Below, piece after piece: positions 53,064-63,859 of a stretch of DNA of 64,000 bases (position 1 is its first letter; each line of letters starts with the position of its first letter). The position numbers and the translations under genes are program-made. The notes under the pieces were generated by a model. That model was not told where the DNA came from. It searched no databases and saw only the letters and a list, made by a program, of their open reading frames with translations. The stretch lies in NCBI GenBank assembly GCA_900473045.1, contig UCKS01000028.1, positions 1 through 64,000 of the forward strand. The letters are read 5' to 3'. Source of the DNA: Hyphomicrobiales bacterium. GTDB taxonomy: Bacteria > Pseudomonadota > Alphaproteobacteria > Rhizobiales > Rhizobiaceae.

Positions 53064-54251
53064 TCAAATCACACCCAACTCTTTGCCAACCTCTTCGAAC
53101 ACGGCGATCGCCCGGCGCACATCCGCCTCGCTGTGGGCGGCCGACATCTGGGTGCGGATACGGGCCTGGCCCTTGGGCACCACGGGGAAGGAAAAGCCGA
53201 CGACATAGACGCCCTTCTCCAGCATCCTTGCCGCAAAAGCCTGCGCCAGCGACGCATCCCCGAGCATCACCGGGATGATCGGATGGCCTTCACCGGCCAG
53301 CGTAAAGCCGAGACTGCTCATTTCGGTGCGAAACAAGGCGGCGTTGGCTTCCAGGCGGGCGCGCAAGGCATCGCCATTGTCGATCAGGTCGAAGACCTTG
53401 AACGACGCAGCCGCAATGACCGGGGCCAGCGTGTTGGAGAACAGATAGGGGCGCGAGCGCTGACGCAGCCACTCGACCACTTCTCGTCTTGCCGAAGTAT
53501 ATCCGCCGGACGCGCCGCCCAGCGCCTTGCCGAGCGTGCCGGTGATGATATCCACCCTGCCCTCGACGCCGCAATATTCGGCCGAGCCACGGCCATGTTT
53601 GCCGACGAAGCCGACGGCATGGCTGTCATCGACCATGACCATGGCGCCGTATTTGTCGGCGAGATCGCACACACCCTTGAGATTGGCGATGATGCCGTCC
53701 ATCGAAAAGACGCCGTCGGTGGCGATCAGCTTGAAGCGCGAGCCCTCGGCCTTCTTCAGTTCTTCTTCGAGCGCTGCCATGTCATTGTTGGCATAGCGGA
53801 AGCGTTTGGCCTTCGACAGCCGCACGCCGTCGATGATCGAGGCATGGTTGAGCGCATCGGAGATGATGGCGTCTTCCTCGTTCAGCAGCGTCTCGAACAG
53901 ACCGCCATTGGCGTCGAAGCAGGAGGAATAGAGGATGGTGTCTTCCATGCCCAGGAACGACGAGATCCGCGCTTCCAGCTGCTTGTGCTCTTCCTGCGTG
54001 CCGCAGATGAACCGCACCGAGGCCATGCCATAGCCATAGCGATCCAGCGCCCGTTTGCCGGCCTCGATCAGTTCGGCGTTGTCGGCAAGGCCGAGATAAT
54101 TGTTGGCGCAGAAGTTCAAAACCTTCGCACCCGACGCAACCTCGATCTCGCCAGCCTGCTTGGACACAATCACCCGCTCAGACTTGTAAAGCCCGGCAGA
54201 CTTCAGACCAGCGAGTTCGGAGGAAAGGTGAGTGATGAAGGCTGACGTCAT
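53064..54251 (-). CDS. kbl: 2-amino-3-ketobutyrate CoA ligase (glycine C-acetyltransferase)
   Basis: Cleaves 2-amino-3-ketobutyrate with CoA to glycine and acetyl-CoA using PLP. The 395-residue alpha-oxoamine synthase has NYLGLADN near residue 53, the PLP-contacting [16 protein letters not shown] near 210 and the Schiff-base lysine in [14 protein letters not shown] near 245. Start MTSAFITHL at 54251. Operon kbl-tdh completes threonine to glycine. Confidence 0.95.
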   Translation of the reverse strand: MTSAFITHLSSELAGLKSAGLYKSERVIVSKQAGEIEVASGAKVLNFCANNYLGLADNAELIEAGKRALDRYGYGMASVRFICGTQEEHKQLEARISSFLGMEDTILYSSCFDANGGLFETLLNEEDAIISDALNHASIIDGVRLSKAKRFRYANNDMAALEEELKKAEGSRFKLIATDGVFSMDGIIANLKGVCDLADKYGAMVMVDDSHAVGFVGKHGRGSAEYCGVEGRVDIITGTLGKALGGASGGYTSARREVVEWLRQRSRPYLFSNTLAPVIAAASFKVFDLIDNGDALRARLEANAALFRTEMSSLGFTLAGEGHPIIPVMLGDASLAQAFAARMLEKGVYVVGFSFPVVPKGQARIRTQMSAAHSEADVRRAIAVFEEVGKELGVI

Positions 54252-54521
54252 GGAGGCCGCTTTCCAGGATTTGAGATCGGTTTGCGATGGAGACCTATCA
54301 TATTCCGATCCATATGACAGCGAAAGACAGCGCCAGTGCGCGCCGTTTGCACGACAGGATGACCTGCCATCTTGTCCATCCGCGACGCGGATTGTTTCAA
54401 ACGGACGCAGTCTCCCGCAGCGGGAAACCCAATCAATGAGTTATTCCCGATACATCCGGTGATTGTCTGGACTGTTTTCGCCAGGACGTCCAATGTGGAA
54501 GAGCCACCAAGGGAGGGATTC

Positions 54522-54926
54522 ATGAAACATGTCATTCTGTCTGCCGCGCTGGCATTGTTCGCAAGCGGAACCGCACAGGCCGCCGACGATTGCGCCAATG
54601 CGCAGGATCAGACGACAATGGATGTTTGCGCCAGCGACGCATTCAAGAAGTCAGACAAGCAGTTGAACGATGTCTACAAGCAGATCGGGACGCGGCTGAA
54701 GGATGACGCCGACAAAACCAAGCTTCTGGTGACGGCGCAACGCGCCTGGGTTGCCTTCCGCGATGCCGAATGCGCCTTTTCATCCTCGGGCGTCACCGGC
54801 GCCAGCGTCTATCCGATGATCCATTCCATCTGCCTCGACGGCTTGACGCAGACGCGGACAAAGGATCTGCAGGTCTATCTTGCCTGCGAAGAGGGTGACA
54901 TGAGCTGCCCGGTTCCCTCGGAATAA
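54522..54926 (+). CDS. LprI/DUF1311-family secreted protein
   Basis: A 134-residue exported protein: signal peptide (KHVILSAALALFASGTAQAA) and a lysozyme-inhibitor LprI-like domain with paired Cys (DDCANAQDQTTMDVCASDAF; QRAWVAFRDAECAF). RBS GGGAGGG precedes ATG 54522. Probably a periplasmic stress or lysozyme-binding protein. Confidence 0.85.
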   Translation: MKHVILSAALALFASGTAQAADDCANAQDQTTMDVCASDAFKKSDKQLNDVYKQIGTRLKDDADKTKLLVTAQRAWVAFRDAECAFSSSGVTGASVYPMIHSICLDGLTQTRTKDLQVYLACEEGDMSCPVPSE

Positions 54927-54947
54927 CAAGCAGCAATCGAAAGCGGC

Positions 54948-54976
54948 ACCGGAGGGCGGCGCGCCCCCCCTCCGGT
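54948..54976. terminator. Bidirectional terminator between convergent genes
   Basis: Perfect 9-bp inverted repeat ACCGGAGGG / CCCTCCGGT (54948-54956, 54968-54976) between the LprI-like and BASS stop codons; a T-rich tail follows on the plus strand. Confidence 0.7.
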
Positions 54977-54982
54977 CTTGTC

Positions 54983-55945
54983 TTATTTCACCAAGGCGGG
55001 CTTTGCCGCTTGCGGCTCGTCCTCGACACGACGGGAAAAATAATTGGCCAGCAGCGCGCCGGAAATATTGTGCCAGACACTGAAGATCGCGCTCGGAACG
55101 GCAGCGACCGGTGAGAAATAGGCATTGGCGAGCGCTGCACCGAGACCGCTGTTCTGCATGCCGACCTCGATGGCGATCGCCTTGCGCTTGGCAAGCGACA
55201 GGCCGCTGGCACGAGCAGCGAAGTAACCCAGCAGATAGCCAAGACCATTGTGCAGAACGACGACGGCGAAGATCATCAGGCCGGACGTGGCAATGGCCGG
55301 CTTGCTTGCGCCGACGACCGCCGAAACGATCAGCACGATGCCGGCGACGCTGACCAGCGGCAGGGCCGGAACGGCTGCCTTGACGAGGCCCGGCAACAGC
55401 TTCTGCAGGGCAAAACCGAGCGCCAGGGGCACCAGCACGACCTTGACGATGCTGAGGAACATCGCCCAGCCATCGACTGGCAGATACTGGCTGGCAAACA
55501 TCCAGACCAGGAACGGTGTGACCAGCGGTGCCGCCAGCGTCGTGACGCTGGTGCAGGCGACCGAGAGCGCCACGTCGCCCTTGGACAGATAGGTCATCAC
55601 ATTCGACGAGGTGCCGCCGGGGCAGCAGCCGACGAGGATGACACCGGCGGCGACTTCCGGAGACATCGGGATGATCTTCGTCAGGATGACGGCCAGCAGC
55701 GGCATGATGATGAACTGGGCAAAGACGCCGATGGCCACATCGAACGGACGGCGCGCAACCTCGCGGAAATCGCCAACCGAGATCGTCAGGCCCATGCCGA
55801 ACATGATGATCGCCAGAAGCGTGACGATATAAGGCGCGATCTGCTTGAACGTGTCGGGAAAGAAGAAGCCGAGAACCGCGAACAGAATGACCCAGATGGC
55901 GAATGTCTTGCCGACAAATGCCGAGAACGATGCAACAGCCTTCAA
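54983..55945 (-). CDS. Bile acid:sodium symporter (BASS) family transporter
   Basis: A 320-residue inner-membrane protein with about nine to ten hydrophobic segments. Family marks: FGMGLTISVGDF near residue 50, GCCPGGTSSNVMTYLSKGD near 105 and IEVGMQNSGLGAALA near 255 (the sodium-site helices). Bacterial members carry organic acids such as pantoate or taurocholate; substrate here is unknown. The last 15-20 residues are charged and cytosolic. Confidence 0.87.
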   Translation of the reverse strand: MKAVASFSAFVGKTFAIWVILFAVLGFFFPDTFKQIAPYIVTLLAIIMFGMGLTISVGDFREVARRPFDVAIGVFAQFIIMPLLAVILTKIIPMSPEVAAGVILVGCCPGGTSSNVMTYLSKGDVALSVACTSVTTLAAPLVTPFLVWMFASQYLPVDGWAMFLSIVKVVLVPLALGFALQKLLPGLVKAAVPALPLVSVAGIVLIVSAVVGASKPAIATSGLMIFAVVVLHNGLGYLLGYFAARASGLSLAKRKAIAIEVGMQNSGLGAALANAYFSPVAAVPSAIFSVWHNISGALLANYFSRRVEDEPQAAKPALVK

Positions 55946-56142
55946 AGCGGCTTCCTCCCAAAAATGAACTGAACGGCCGGTTTAGCCGCCGAGCCCCGGG
56001 TGTCAAGAACGCAAGTCCTTGGCAGCGTGGCAAAATTTAGCCTTTCTGGTGGAAAACGCGTCGATCCGCGCAATGAAAGCCGTCTTGGCATTTTCGGGCG
56101 GTTTTCTCCTCAGCGAGACACGCCCGGGCTGATGATCGCAGC

Positions 56143-56637
56143 ATGGTCAGACACGGTCTTGCAACACGACACCACTCAACTTACATCCGCGCAAGGGAAG
56201 CAACCATAGAGAGTGTCGTCTCTTTGAAAAACAACGGCCTCATCACCCTGTGTGCCAGTCTCGGCATCGTTGGCGTTTTTTTGGTATTTGCCAGCCAGTT
56301 CACCGGTCAGCAGGTCGACTTTTCAGATCCAGCCGGGCTAACGGAACAACAGTGGTTGGGAAAGATCGATGATCTTCGCGTTAACCGCCTGCGGCTCGCG
56401 CGCACCATCGGCGCCTGCGAACGCGACCTTAACGACAAGCTGAACGACGGCACGATGTCTCAAGCCGCCCTTGAAAAGCTCGCCACGGACCTCAAGGTTC
56501 GGCCGGTGCAGGCAATGCGGGCCTTTTGCGGACGGTTTATTGAAACCGTCGTCGAGCGGAACATGCCCTTGAAGGATTATTTATGGGCCATCGCAGCACC
56601 TCCTTCCGAGGTGTTGCAGGCGCTCTCTCAGCGATAG
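56143..56637 (+). CDS. Hypothetical single-pass membrane protein
   Basis: One transmembrane segment (GLITLCASLGIVGVFLVFAS) followed by a soluble helical domain with two Cys (RLARTIGACERDLNDKLNDG; MRAFCGRFIETVVERN). No family was recognised. The start is uncertain: ATG 56143 gives 164 residues, but the first 27 residues look non-coding and a TTG near 56221 is possible. Confidence 0.55.
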   Translation: MVRHGLATRHHSTYIRAREATIESVVSLKNNGLITLCASLGIVGVFLVFASQFTGQQVDFSDPAGLTEQQWLGKIDDLRVNRLRLARTIGACERDLNDKLNDGTMSQAALEKLATDLKVRPVQAMRAFCGRFIETVVERNMPLKDYLWAIAAPPSEVLQALSQR

Positions 56638-56726
56638 CGCCCCTTGCTATTGTCCGCAGACGCGTGCCTTGCATAAGATGCTGAGGCATCCGCCAAGCCT
56701 CAAGAATCGATTGCAAGGAAGACGAC

Positions 56727-57497
56727 ATGGCTATTTTCGACAGGTTTTCCCTTCGTGGGCGGGTCGCACTTGTGACCGGCAGCGGGCGCGGACTGGGGCT
56801 GGAGATCGCCAGGGCACTGGCCGAGGCGGGTGCCCATGTCGTCGTCAGCGGGCGCACAGCGGCAACACTGGAGAAGGCCGTGGCGTCGATCGCAGCAGCA
56901 GGCGGCAGCGCCGAGGCTGCTGCCTTCGACATTGCCGATCGGGAGGCGCAGCGAGCAACACTCGCCGGCATCGACCAGCAGCACGGGCGGCTGGATATTC
57001 TCGTCAACAATGTCGGTGCCCGCGACCGGCGGCCGCTGGCCGAATTCGACGATGACGCGATCCTGGCGCTCATCCAGACCGACCTGATCGCCGCCACGAC
57101 CCTTTCGCGCGATGCGGCCGCGATCATGAAGAAGAACGGACACGGACGGCTGATCTCGATCACCTCGATCAACGGCCAGGTGGCAATGCCGGGCGACGGC
57201 ATCTATCCGGTTGCCAAGCAGGGGCTGACTGGCCTGATGCGCGCGATGGCGGTGGAATTCGGACCGCACGGCATCACCAGCAATGCGATTGCACCGGGCT
57301 GGTTTGCCACAGAGACCAATGCTGCGATGGCCGCCGACGAGGACCTGATGCCTTTTGTGCGCCAGCGCATCCCGGCACAACGCTGGGGACGCCCGGACGA
57401 GATCGCCGGTGCCGCCCTGTTCCTCGCCAGCGACGCCGCATCCTTCGTCAACGGCCATGTGCTGACGGTCGATGGCGGCATGACGGTCAGGATGTAG
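56727..57497 (+). CDS. Short-chain dehydrogenase/reductase (gluconate 5-dehydrogenase-like)
   Basis: A 256-residue classical SDR: NAD(P) motif [12 protein letters not shown] near residue 18, [11 protein letters not shown] near 94, catalytic Ser in ISITSINGQ and YPVAK near 160. The sequence resembles gluconate 5-dehydrogenase and related sugar-acid SDRs. Substrate is not certain. Confidence 0.83.
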   Translation: MAIFDRFSLRGRVALVTGSGRGLGLEIARALAEAGAHVVVSGRTAATLEKAVASIAAAGGSAEAAAFDIADREAQRATLAGIDQQHGRLDILVNNVGARDRRPLAEFDDDAILALIQTDLIAATTLSRDAAAIMKKNGHGRLISITSINGQVAMPGDGIYPVAKQGLTGLMRAMAVEFGPHGITSNAIAPGWFATETNAAMAADEDLMPFVRQRIPAQRWGRPDEIAGAALFLASDAASFVNGHVLTVDGGMTVRM

Positions 57498-57506
57498 GTG
57501 ATTTTT

Positions 57507-57634
57507 CCCCTTCTCCCCTGCGGGGAGAAGTGCCGAGCGCATGCGAAGCGATGAGGGGGTGGTCCGGCACGTTCTCAGCTTGCTGCCCCCTCATCCGCCC
57601 TGCGGGCACCTTCTCCCCATTGGGGAGAAGAGGA
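57507..57634. repeat. RIME-like intergenic mosaic element, copy C (variant)
   Basis: Contains CTTCTCCCC-TGC-GGGGAGAAG and a second arm pair CTTCTCCCCATTGGGGAGAAG, with internal CCCCTCAT and ATGAGGGGG inverted segments. Related to copies A and B but differently arranged. Lies between the SDR and the convergent recQ. Confidence 0.75.
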
Positions 57635-57643
57635 AGAAGCCCG

Positions 57644-59500
57644 TCAATCAAATCCGCGGATGACATCCAGGAAAGCATCGCCATAGCGTTCCAGCTTCGA
57701 CTGGCCGACGCCGGAAATGCCGAGCAGAGCGTCGTGGTCCTGCGGGCGGGCGGTGGCGAAAGCGATGAGCGTCGTATCGGGGAACACGACATAGGGTGGC
57801 ACGCCGAGCTCCTTGGCAATGCCGGAGCGCGTCCGGCGCAAAGCCTCGAACAGTTCCGCATCCGAACCGGACAAAGCCGATTTGACACCGGATGCGGCCG
57901 ATTGCCGGGCATTCTTGCCCTTGCCGCTGACCGGGCGGTCCTTGCGGAACCGGACCTCGCGCTCGCGCTTGAACACAGTGCGCGCGTCCGGTTCCAGCTT
58001 CAGCGCGCCAAAGGCTTCGTGATCGACGCTGATCAGGCCGGCGGCGAGAAGCTGGCGATAGACCGACTGCCAGGTTTTCGACGGGATGTCCTTGCCGGCT
58101 CCAAAGACCGGCATCTTGCTATGGCCAAAACGCTCGGTCTTTTCGTTTTCGGTGCCCAAGAGCACATCGATCAGATGGCCGGTGCCAAAGCGTTCGCCGG
58201 TGCGGTAGATCGCCGCCAGCGCCTTGATCGCAGCATCGGTCCCGTCCCAGGTTTCGACCGGATTGATACAGGTATCGCAATTGCCGCACTGACCGCCATG
58301 CGCCTCGCCGAAATGCGCAAGGATCGATTGCCGCCGGCAGCCGGGGGTTTCGCAGATGGCCAGCAGCGCATTCAGCTTGGCGCGCTCGACCCGCTTGATA
58401 TCGTCGCCCGAGGTGCCGCCATCGATCATCCGGCCGCGCTGGATGACGTCGGCCATGCCATAGGCCATCCAGACATCCGACGGCAGGCCGTCGCGTCCGG
58501 CGCGGCCGGTCTCCTGGTAATAGGCCTCCACCGAGCCCGGCAGATCGAGATGGGCGACATAGCGCACATTCGGCTTGTCGATGCCCATGCCGAAGGCGAC
58601 GGTTGCCACCAGGCAGAGGTCTTCTTCCTTGAGGAAGGCATCCTGATTGGCATCGCGCACGGCGCGGTCCATGCCGGCATGGTAGGCAAGCGACCGGATA
58701 CCCTGCCCGTTCAGCCATTCGGCGGTGTCCTCGACCTTGGCGCGCGACAGGCAATAGACGATGCCGCTGGACCCCTTGTGGCGCGACAGGAAACGCAGGA
58801 GCTGCTGGCGCGGCTGGTCGCGCTCGACGATTTCATAGGCGATGTTGGGTCGGTCGAACGAGGTGGTGAAGACTTCGGCCGAGCGCAGGCCGAGCTTGTC
58901 GATAATGTCTTCGCGGGTATGCGGATCGGCCGTTGCCGTCAGCGCCAAACGCGGCACGCCGGGATACTGCGCGGCGAGCTGGCCCAACTCCCGGTATTCC
59001 GGGCGAAAATCATGGCCCCACTGCGAGACGCAATGGGCTTCGTCGATGGCAAACAGCGAAATCTTCGCGTTGCCGATCATCTCCTTGAAGCCCGGCGTGA
59101 CGATGCGCTCCGGCGTCACATAAAGAAGATCGAGATCGCCAGAAGCGATCGCCCGGCGGACATCGACGAATTCTTCGCGCGACAGCGAGGAATTCAGCGC
59201 TGCGGCCCTGACCCCAAGCTGCTTGAGCGCCTCCACCTGATCGCGCATCAGGGCAATCAGCGGCGACACGACGATGCCGACGCCATCGCGGCAAAGGGCT
59301 GGGATCTGGAAGCAGAGCGACTTGCCGGCACCGGTCGGAAACAGCACCACGGCATCGCCACCCGACACCACACGCTCCACGACAGCAGCCTGCTTGCCGC
59401 GAAAAGCGGGATAACCGTAGACCCGTTTCAGTACGGACAGCGGATTTTTGGCACCATCAGTGTCAAACAGGGGATCGATACGGTCTTTGGTCTGCAGCAT
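57644..59500 (-). CDS. recQ: ATP-dependent DNA helicase RecQ
   Basis: A 3'-5' helicase for recombination and fork repair. The 618-residue protein has Walker [13 protein letters not shown] near residue 55, DEAH-box [17 protein letters not shown] near 150, helicase motif [12 protein letters not shown] near 330, an RQC zinc site ([16 protein letters not shown]) and a C-terminal HRDC domain (residues 540-618). All domains are present and length is normal. Confidence 0.95.
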   Translation of the reverse strand: MLQTKDRIDPLFDTDGAKNPLSVLKRVYGYPAFRGKQAAVVERVVSGGDAVVLFPTGAGKSLCFQIPALCRDGVGIVVSPLIALMRDQVEALKQLGVRAAALNSSLSREEFVDVRRAIASGDLDLLYVTPERIVTPGFKEMIGNAKISLFAIDEAHCVSQWGHDFRPEYRELGQLAAQYPGVPRLALTATADPHTREDIIDKLGLRSAEVFTTSFDRPNIAYEIVERDQPRQQLLRFLSRHKGSSGIVYCLSRAKVEDTAEWLNGQGIRSLAYHAGMDRAVRDANQDAFLKEEDLCLVATVAFGMGIDKPNVRYVAHLDLPGSVEAYYQETGRAGRDGLPSDVWMAYGMADVIQRGRMIDGGTSGDDIKRVERAKLNALLAICETPGCRRQSILAHFGEAHGGQCGNCDTCINPVETWDGTDAAIKALAAIYRTGERFGTGHLIDVLLGTENEKTERFGHSKMPVFGAGKDIPSKTWQSVYRQLLAAGLISVDHEAFGALKLEPDARTVFKREREVRFRKDRPVSGKGKNARQSAASGVKSALSGSDAELFEALRRTRSGIAKELGVPPYVVFPDTTLIAFATARPQDHDALLGISGVGQSKLERYGDAFLDVIRGFD

Positions 59501-59688
59501 GGAATCGCTTTCGTGGGGAAAGCGGACTATGGCACAGGTCGGGTGGCCGGTGCGAGGGCTGAGTGCCCAGCCCTCGTCAAAGGCGATCTGGCTTTACCGC
59601 ATCGTCCATATGACTTTGCCGTAGCAAAGCAGAGGCGGACGACACCAGCTGAGCGATCCATTGTCCGCTTGGCCAAGGGAACGAGCGT

Positions 59689-61086
59689 TTACAGCTCGCG
59701 CCCCGCTTGCCCCGAAAGCAGCCCGGAACGGAGGCTTTTCCGCCTCGCTGCCTGCCAGAGAACAATAGCCGTTACGGCAAGCAGCAGGACCTCCGCGGCC
59801 GGGGTGGCAAACCAGATTCCCCTTTCTCCGAAGGCAATTGCGAGCAGGATGACCAGTGGCATGGTGAACAGGTAGGGCTTCGCCAGACCGAGGATTGCAG
59901 CACGCCTGGCATCGCCGATCGCCTGGAAATAACTTGCCGTCATCATCAGCGGTCCGGAGAGGAAATAGGCCATCACCATCAGCGGCATGATCCGCGAAAT
60001 ATCGCCAATAATGGTTTGATCACTGACGAAGAACGAGCCGATCGGACGGGCGAAGAAGGTCAGCAGCATTTCAACGATGAGGCAATAGAGGAACGAGACG
60101 ATGACGGCGAGACGCAGCGTCATATCCGAGCGTTGCCACAGGCCTGCTCCCCTGTTGTTGCCGACGATCGCCTGCATGGCCTGCCCCATGCCCAACAGTG
60201 GCAGGAATGCGAAGGTCATGATGCGGGTGACGATGCCGTAGGCCGAAATGACGGCATCATAGGTCTGGGCTGCGACGCTCTGCAAGGTGACGATGATGGT
60301 GGCCGAGACCAGAGCCATGCCGATGAAACCGAGACTTTGCGGCGCGCCAAGGGCAACGATGCTTCCCCAAGCGGAAAACGGATTGCTTCGCAGCACCGCG
60401 GCAAGCGGCAAGGTGGTTTTCCCGGAGAGACGGAAGACCACGAGAAGGCCAAGCGCCAGCCCTTGCGCCAGCACCGTCGCATAGGCCGATCCCGCAACAC
60501 CAAGCCCCAGCGATGCGATGAGGACATAGTTCAGGCCGAGATTTGCCAGCGAGATGAAAAGGCTGAGCAGCGCCATCAATCCCACCCGCCCTTCACAGCG
60601 CAAGGCATCCGCATTGGCCGATAGGAGCAGTTGCAGCGGGCAGGACAAGGCGATGACGGCGATATAGCTATAGGCCATCTCAGCCAGAGGTCCCGGTCCA
60701 TTCGCCACGGCCAGAACCAAAGCCTTGCCGAGCAGGAGAAACAGCACGGCGAATCCGGCGCCGATCGCCAGGGCAAGACCATGGGCGCTGGCGAACACCG
60801 CGCGCGCATTGGCGAAGTCCCCGGCCCCGATGGAGCGGGCAAGAAGACTTGCCATGCCACTGCCGACCAATGTCGAGAGCGCCACAAGCAGCATGAAGAC
60901 CGGAAACACGGAGGCGACAGCGCCGACCGCTTCGGGACCGACGTAGAGGCCAAGCATCATCGCGTCGACGATGGTGAGCAGCCCGTTCATGCTCATGACA
61001 AAGATGATGGGAAGTGCCGTCCTGGCAAAAACAGCACCAAGCGGGGCAGTCAGAAACGCGTTGTTACCGGAGGTGTCCACAGACAT
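59689..61086 (-). CDS. MATE-family efflux transporter
   Basis: A 465-residue inner-membrane protein with 12 hydrophobic segments in two homologous halves. MATE features: ALPIIFVMSMNGLLTIVDAM at the start, VGSGMASLLARSIGAGD near 80 and the second-half MGQAMQAIVGNNRGAG near 300. It probably exports cationic drugs or metabolites using Na+ or H+. Monocistronic. Confidence 0.88.
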   Translation of the reverse strand: MSVDTSGNNAFLTAPLGAVFARTALPIIFVMSMNGLLTIVDAMMLGLYVGPEAVGAVASVFPVFMLLVALSTLVGSGMASLLARSIGAGDFANARAVFASAHGLALAIGAGFAVLFLLLGKALVLAVANGPGPLAEMAYSYIAVIALSCPLQLLLSANADALRCEGRVGLMALLSLFISLANLGLNYVLIASLGLGVAGSAYATVLAQGLALGLLVVFRLSGKTTLPLAAVLRSNPFSAWGSIVALGAPQSLGFIGMALVSATIIVTLQSVAAQTYDAVISAYGIVTRIMTFAFLPLLGMGQAMQAIVGNNRGAGLWQRSDMTLRLAVIVSFLYCLIVEMLLTFFARPIGSFFVSDQTIIGDISRIMPLMVMAYFLSGPLMMTASYFQAIGDARRAAILGLAKPYLFTMPLVILLAIAFGERGIWFATPAAEVLLLAVTAIVLWQAARRKSLRSGLLSGQAGREL

Positions 61087-61340
61087 CTCACTCTCCTCAT
61101 TATCGCATTTCGAACAGAAGGAGGGGAGCTCGCATTGCCCACCACACGAAATGCTTCGAGGGCGAGAAGATTGTCCATGTCAGGATTTCACCGGAAGTCT
61201 GCGAGCGGCAGGTAGCCTGAACCTGTCTCCGGCAATATCGTCAAACGCAGGGACGGTCAAGCATGCGGCCATATCCAGCCAAAACCGTCGATGATCGCCC
61301 CGTCTTTCGAGCCGCCTTACCCGCTGAACCTTTGCTTTCC

Positions 61341-62936
61341 TCACCCCGCGGCCGCCTGGATGACCTCCGGCGCCGCGCCGTATTTTTCCTTCGTATGCCG
61401 GTGATAGGCAATGAAGTCGGCGGCCGGCAGGGCCTTGGAGAAGAGCCAACCCTGCCCGAAATCGACGCCGTGGGTTTTCAGGTAGTCGGCCTGGTCCTCG
61501 GTTTCGACGCCCTCGGCCACTGAAAAAAGGCCGAGCGATTGCGACATATCGATGATGTGGGAGGTGACTGAGCTGGTCGCCGTATCCCTGCCGATCGTAT
61601 CGATGAAGGATTTGTCGATCTTCAGCGCGTCGAGAGGCAGGCGTTGAAGATATTGAAGGCTGGAATAGCCGGTGCCGAAATCATCGATGGCGACCGAATG
61701 GCCGCGTTCACGGGCCTTGGCCAGCGTCACGCTGGCCGCATCAATATCCATGAAGCCACGCTCGGTCGCCTCCAGCCATATCTGCTCGGTTCGAATGCCG
61801 GTGTTGGCGAGCCTGTCCTCGAGTACGGCGAGGATGCGGCCGGACTTGATATCGGCGGCGCAGAGGTTGATGGCGATGTGCAGGGTGCGGTCCCCGACGA
61901 GCATGCTGTTCAGATCAAGGATCACCGCCTCGATGACCTGATCGGTGATCGGCTCGATCAGGCCGCTTTGTTCTGCCAGCGGGATGAACAGGTCCGGACT
62001 GACGAGCGAGCCGTCCGGCCTGCGCCAGCGCACCAGTGCTTCCGCGCCGATGCAGATGCCGGTTTTCAGCTCCACGATCGGTTGGTAGTGCACGATGAAT
62101 TCGCGGTTGCGGACGGCGGTCTCAAGCTCGGCCAGCGGCGACAGGCGTTTCCTCGACAGCCAGATCACCACGGCGACGATGAAGGCGGCGATGAACACGC
62201 CGACGGGCAGGAGCAGCATCTGCTCGGTTCTGAGACTTGCCGCGATCTTCGACTTCGGCTCGGTCGCGACCGCAAGCAGGCCATCGCCACGCGCCGTGGC
62301 AAAGAGGTCGCTGTCCGTCATTCCCTTGCCGGGTGCCGCGACAAGCGAGCGAACCAAACCGATGTCCGGCGTGTTCAGCGTATTGATGATCGTACCCTGC
62401 CCGGTCGCCAGGGCAATCGACATGCCGTCATCGATCAGGACATCGACAAGCCGTGACGGCGCCACGAGAACATTGTAATTGCCAGAATGCAGGGCCATCA
62501 TCGGCTTGCCGCCGCTGACCAGAGGCTGCATCCGTATCGACACTTCAATGCCATCCGGCGTGACATAGTCGATGCCCGAGCGGGTGACTGCGCCGGCGGT
62601 TACACCCCAGGAGGTGCATTTGAGCAGGCCGTCTTCAAAATAACCCATCTCTTCGATGGAGCGCGTGTTAACCGTCAGCGCGCGCATGTGCTCGATGTGG
62701 GCTTCCGAGCAGGGTATATCGGAGGTTGCGGCGATCGTATCGAGCGCGCCTTTGGCGTCAGCGAACGTGTTCGTCGCCCGCAGGAGTGTCACGCGGGAGA
62801 CCAGCGCCAGACGATCCTGCTTCCTCTCAACGGCAATGGCCCATGACATATAAGCCATGGCCGCGATCGGGATCGCCGCCCCAAGAAGACCCAGAATACC
62901 AGCCACCGCAATAATGCGGGAACGCCGCCTATCCAA
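61341..62936 (-). CDS. Membrane-bound EAL phosphodiesterase with CSS sensor
   Basis: A 531-residue c-di-GMP phosphodiesterase. Transmembrane helix (about 10-32); a periplasmic CSS-motif domain with Cys in IPCSEAHIEHMR and CTSWG; a second helix (about 240-262); and an EAL domain from about 275 with GAEALVRWRRPDG, DDFGTGYSSLQYL and KIDKSFID. All catalytic motifs are intact, so it should be active; CSS-EAL enzymes are controlled by disulfide formation in the periplasm. Confidence 0.9.
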   Translation of the reverse strand: MDRRRSRIIAVAGILGLLGAAIPIAAMAYMSWAIAVERKQDRLALVSRVTLLRATNTFADAKGALDTIAATSDIPCSEAHIEHMRALTVNTRSIEEMGYFEDGLLKCTSWGVTAGAVTRSGIDYVTPDGIEVSIRMQPLVSGGKPMMALHSGNYNVLVAPSRLVDVLIDDGMSIALATGQGTIINTLNTPDIGLVRSLVAAPGKGMTDSDLFATARGDGLLAVATEPKSKIAASLRTEQMLLLPVGVFIAAFIVAVVIWLSRKRLSPLAELETAVRNREFIVHYQPIVELKTGICIGAEALVRWRRPDGSLVSPDLFIPLAEQSGLIEPITDQVIEAVILDLNSMLVGDRTLHIAINLCAADIKSGRILAVLEDRLANTGIRTEQIWLEATERGFMDIDAASVTLAKARERGHSVAIDDFGTGYSSLQYLQRLPLDALKIDKSFIDTIGRDTATSSVTSHIIDMSQSLGLFSVAEGVETEDQADYLKTHGVDFGQGWLFSKALPAADFIAYHRHTKEKYGAAPEVIQAAAG

Positions 62937-63063
62937 TTTTCACAACCCCGCGATGAACTCAAGGACAGTCATGCCAAGGTTGCATTAAGAATTTCTGTCG
63001 GCTTTTTGCGGCATTCTAGCGAACCGACAGCAGCCGGAATACCGGATGCACTCCCGCCAATGA

Positions 63064-63699
63064 TCAAGTGCTGGCGCGCCGGTAAAATGCCAGCGACCCG
63101 GCGAGCGCCAGCAGTGCACCGCCACAAATCCGATCGAGCCACAGCGCACCGGATTTCTTCAGCACCCTGACGGCCTGCGAACCGAGCGCAGCGTAAGCGC
63201 CCATGACCAGGAAATCGATCGAGGCGAAGACCAGCGCCAGAAGTGCATATTGCGGGATTTGCGGCTCTGATGACACGATGAACTGCGGCAGGAAGGCCGA
63301 GAAGAACAGATACCCCTTGGGATTGGTCACGGCCACAAGAAAGCTTTTCAGAAAGATCGCCCGCGCCGAGCCCGAGCCGTTCTCCGCCGTTGCGTGCAGT
63401 GTTTCGCTGAGCGTGCCTTTCGAGCGCAACAGCATGATGCCGAGAAAGGCGAGATAACCGGCGCCGATCCACTTGACGACCGAGAACCAGAATTCGGATG
63501 CCGCAAGCAGCGCACCGAGACCGAGCGCCACGGCGCCGATCAGGACGAAATCGGACAGGACCGCACCGATCATGCCGATCAGCGCCCGGCGAACGCCGAA
63601 ACGCGAACCGTTGGTCAAAGCCAGAAGCACGGTCGGACCGGGCGTGGCGATACCGATGAACGAAACGAGCGCAAAAGCCAGCAAGGTGATTTCAGTCAT
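63064..63699 (-). CDS. LysE-family exporter
   Basis: A 211-residue inner-membrane protein with six hydrophobic segments and the family signature IATPGPTVLLALTNGSRFG near residue 20. The start at 63699 has AGGAGGGGG upstream. LysE/RhtB proteins export amino acids or homoserine lactones; substrate unknown. Confidence 0.87.
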   Translation of the reverse strand: MTEITLLAFALVSFIGIATPGPTVLLALTNGSRFGVRRALIGMIGAVLSDFVLIGAVALGLGALLAASEFWFSVVKWIGAGYLAFLGIMLLRSKGTLSETLHATAENGSGSARAIFLKSFLVAVTNPKGYLFFSAFLPQFIVSSEPQIPQYALLALVFASIDFLVMGAYAALGSQAVRVLKKSGALWLDRICGGALLALAGSLAFYRRAST

Positions 63700-63859
63700 G
63701 GTTCCCCCTCCTGCGAATGGGCGGACCAAATGCCCAGCCCTATCGGCGACAACCGGACTTTTGCAATTGCAGGGCGCGATGGCAAGAGGCTCGCAAATTC
63801 CACCCGCGCCGGGCTTCGCATGGCCGTTCAGGTCGAAATCCCGTACCGGCTGATGCTGC

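Noticed and set aside
57530-59875. 781-codon plus-strand reading frame opposite recQ
   Set aside because: Antisense shadow; it begins inside a RIME element and lacks any recognisable domain, while recQ is complete on the other strand.
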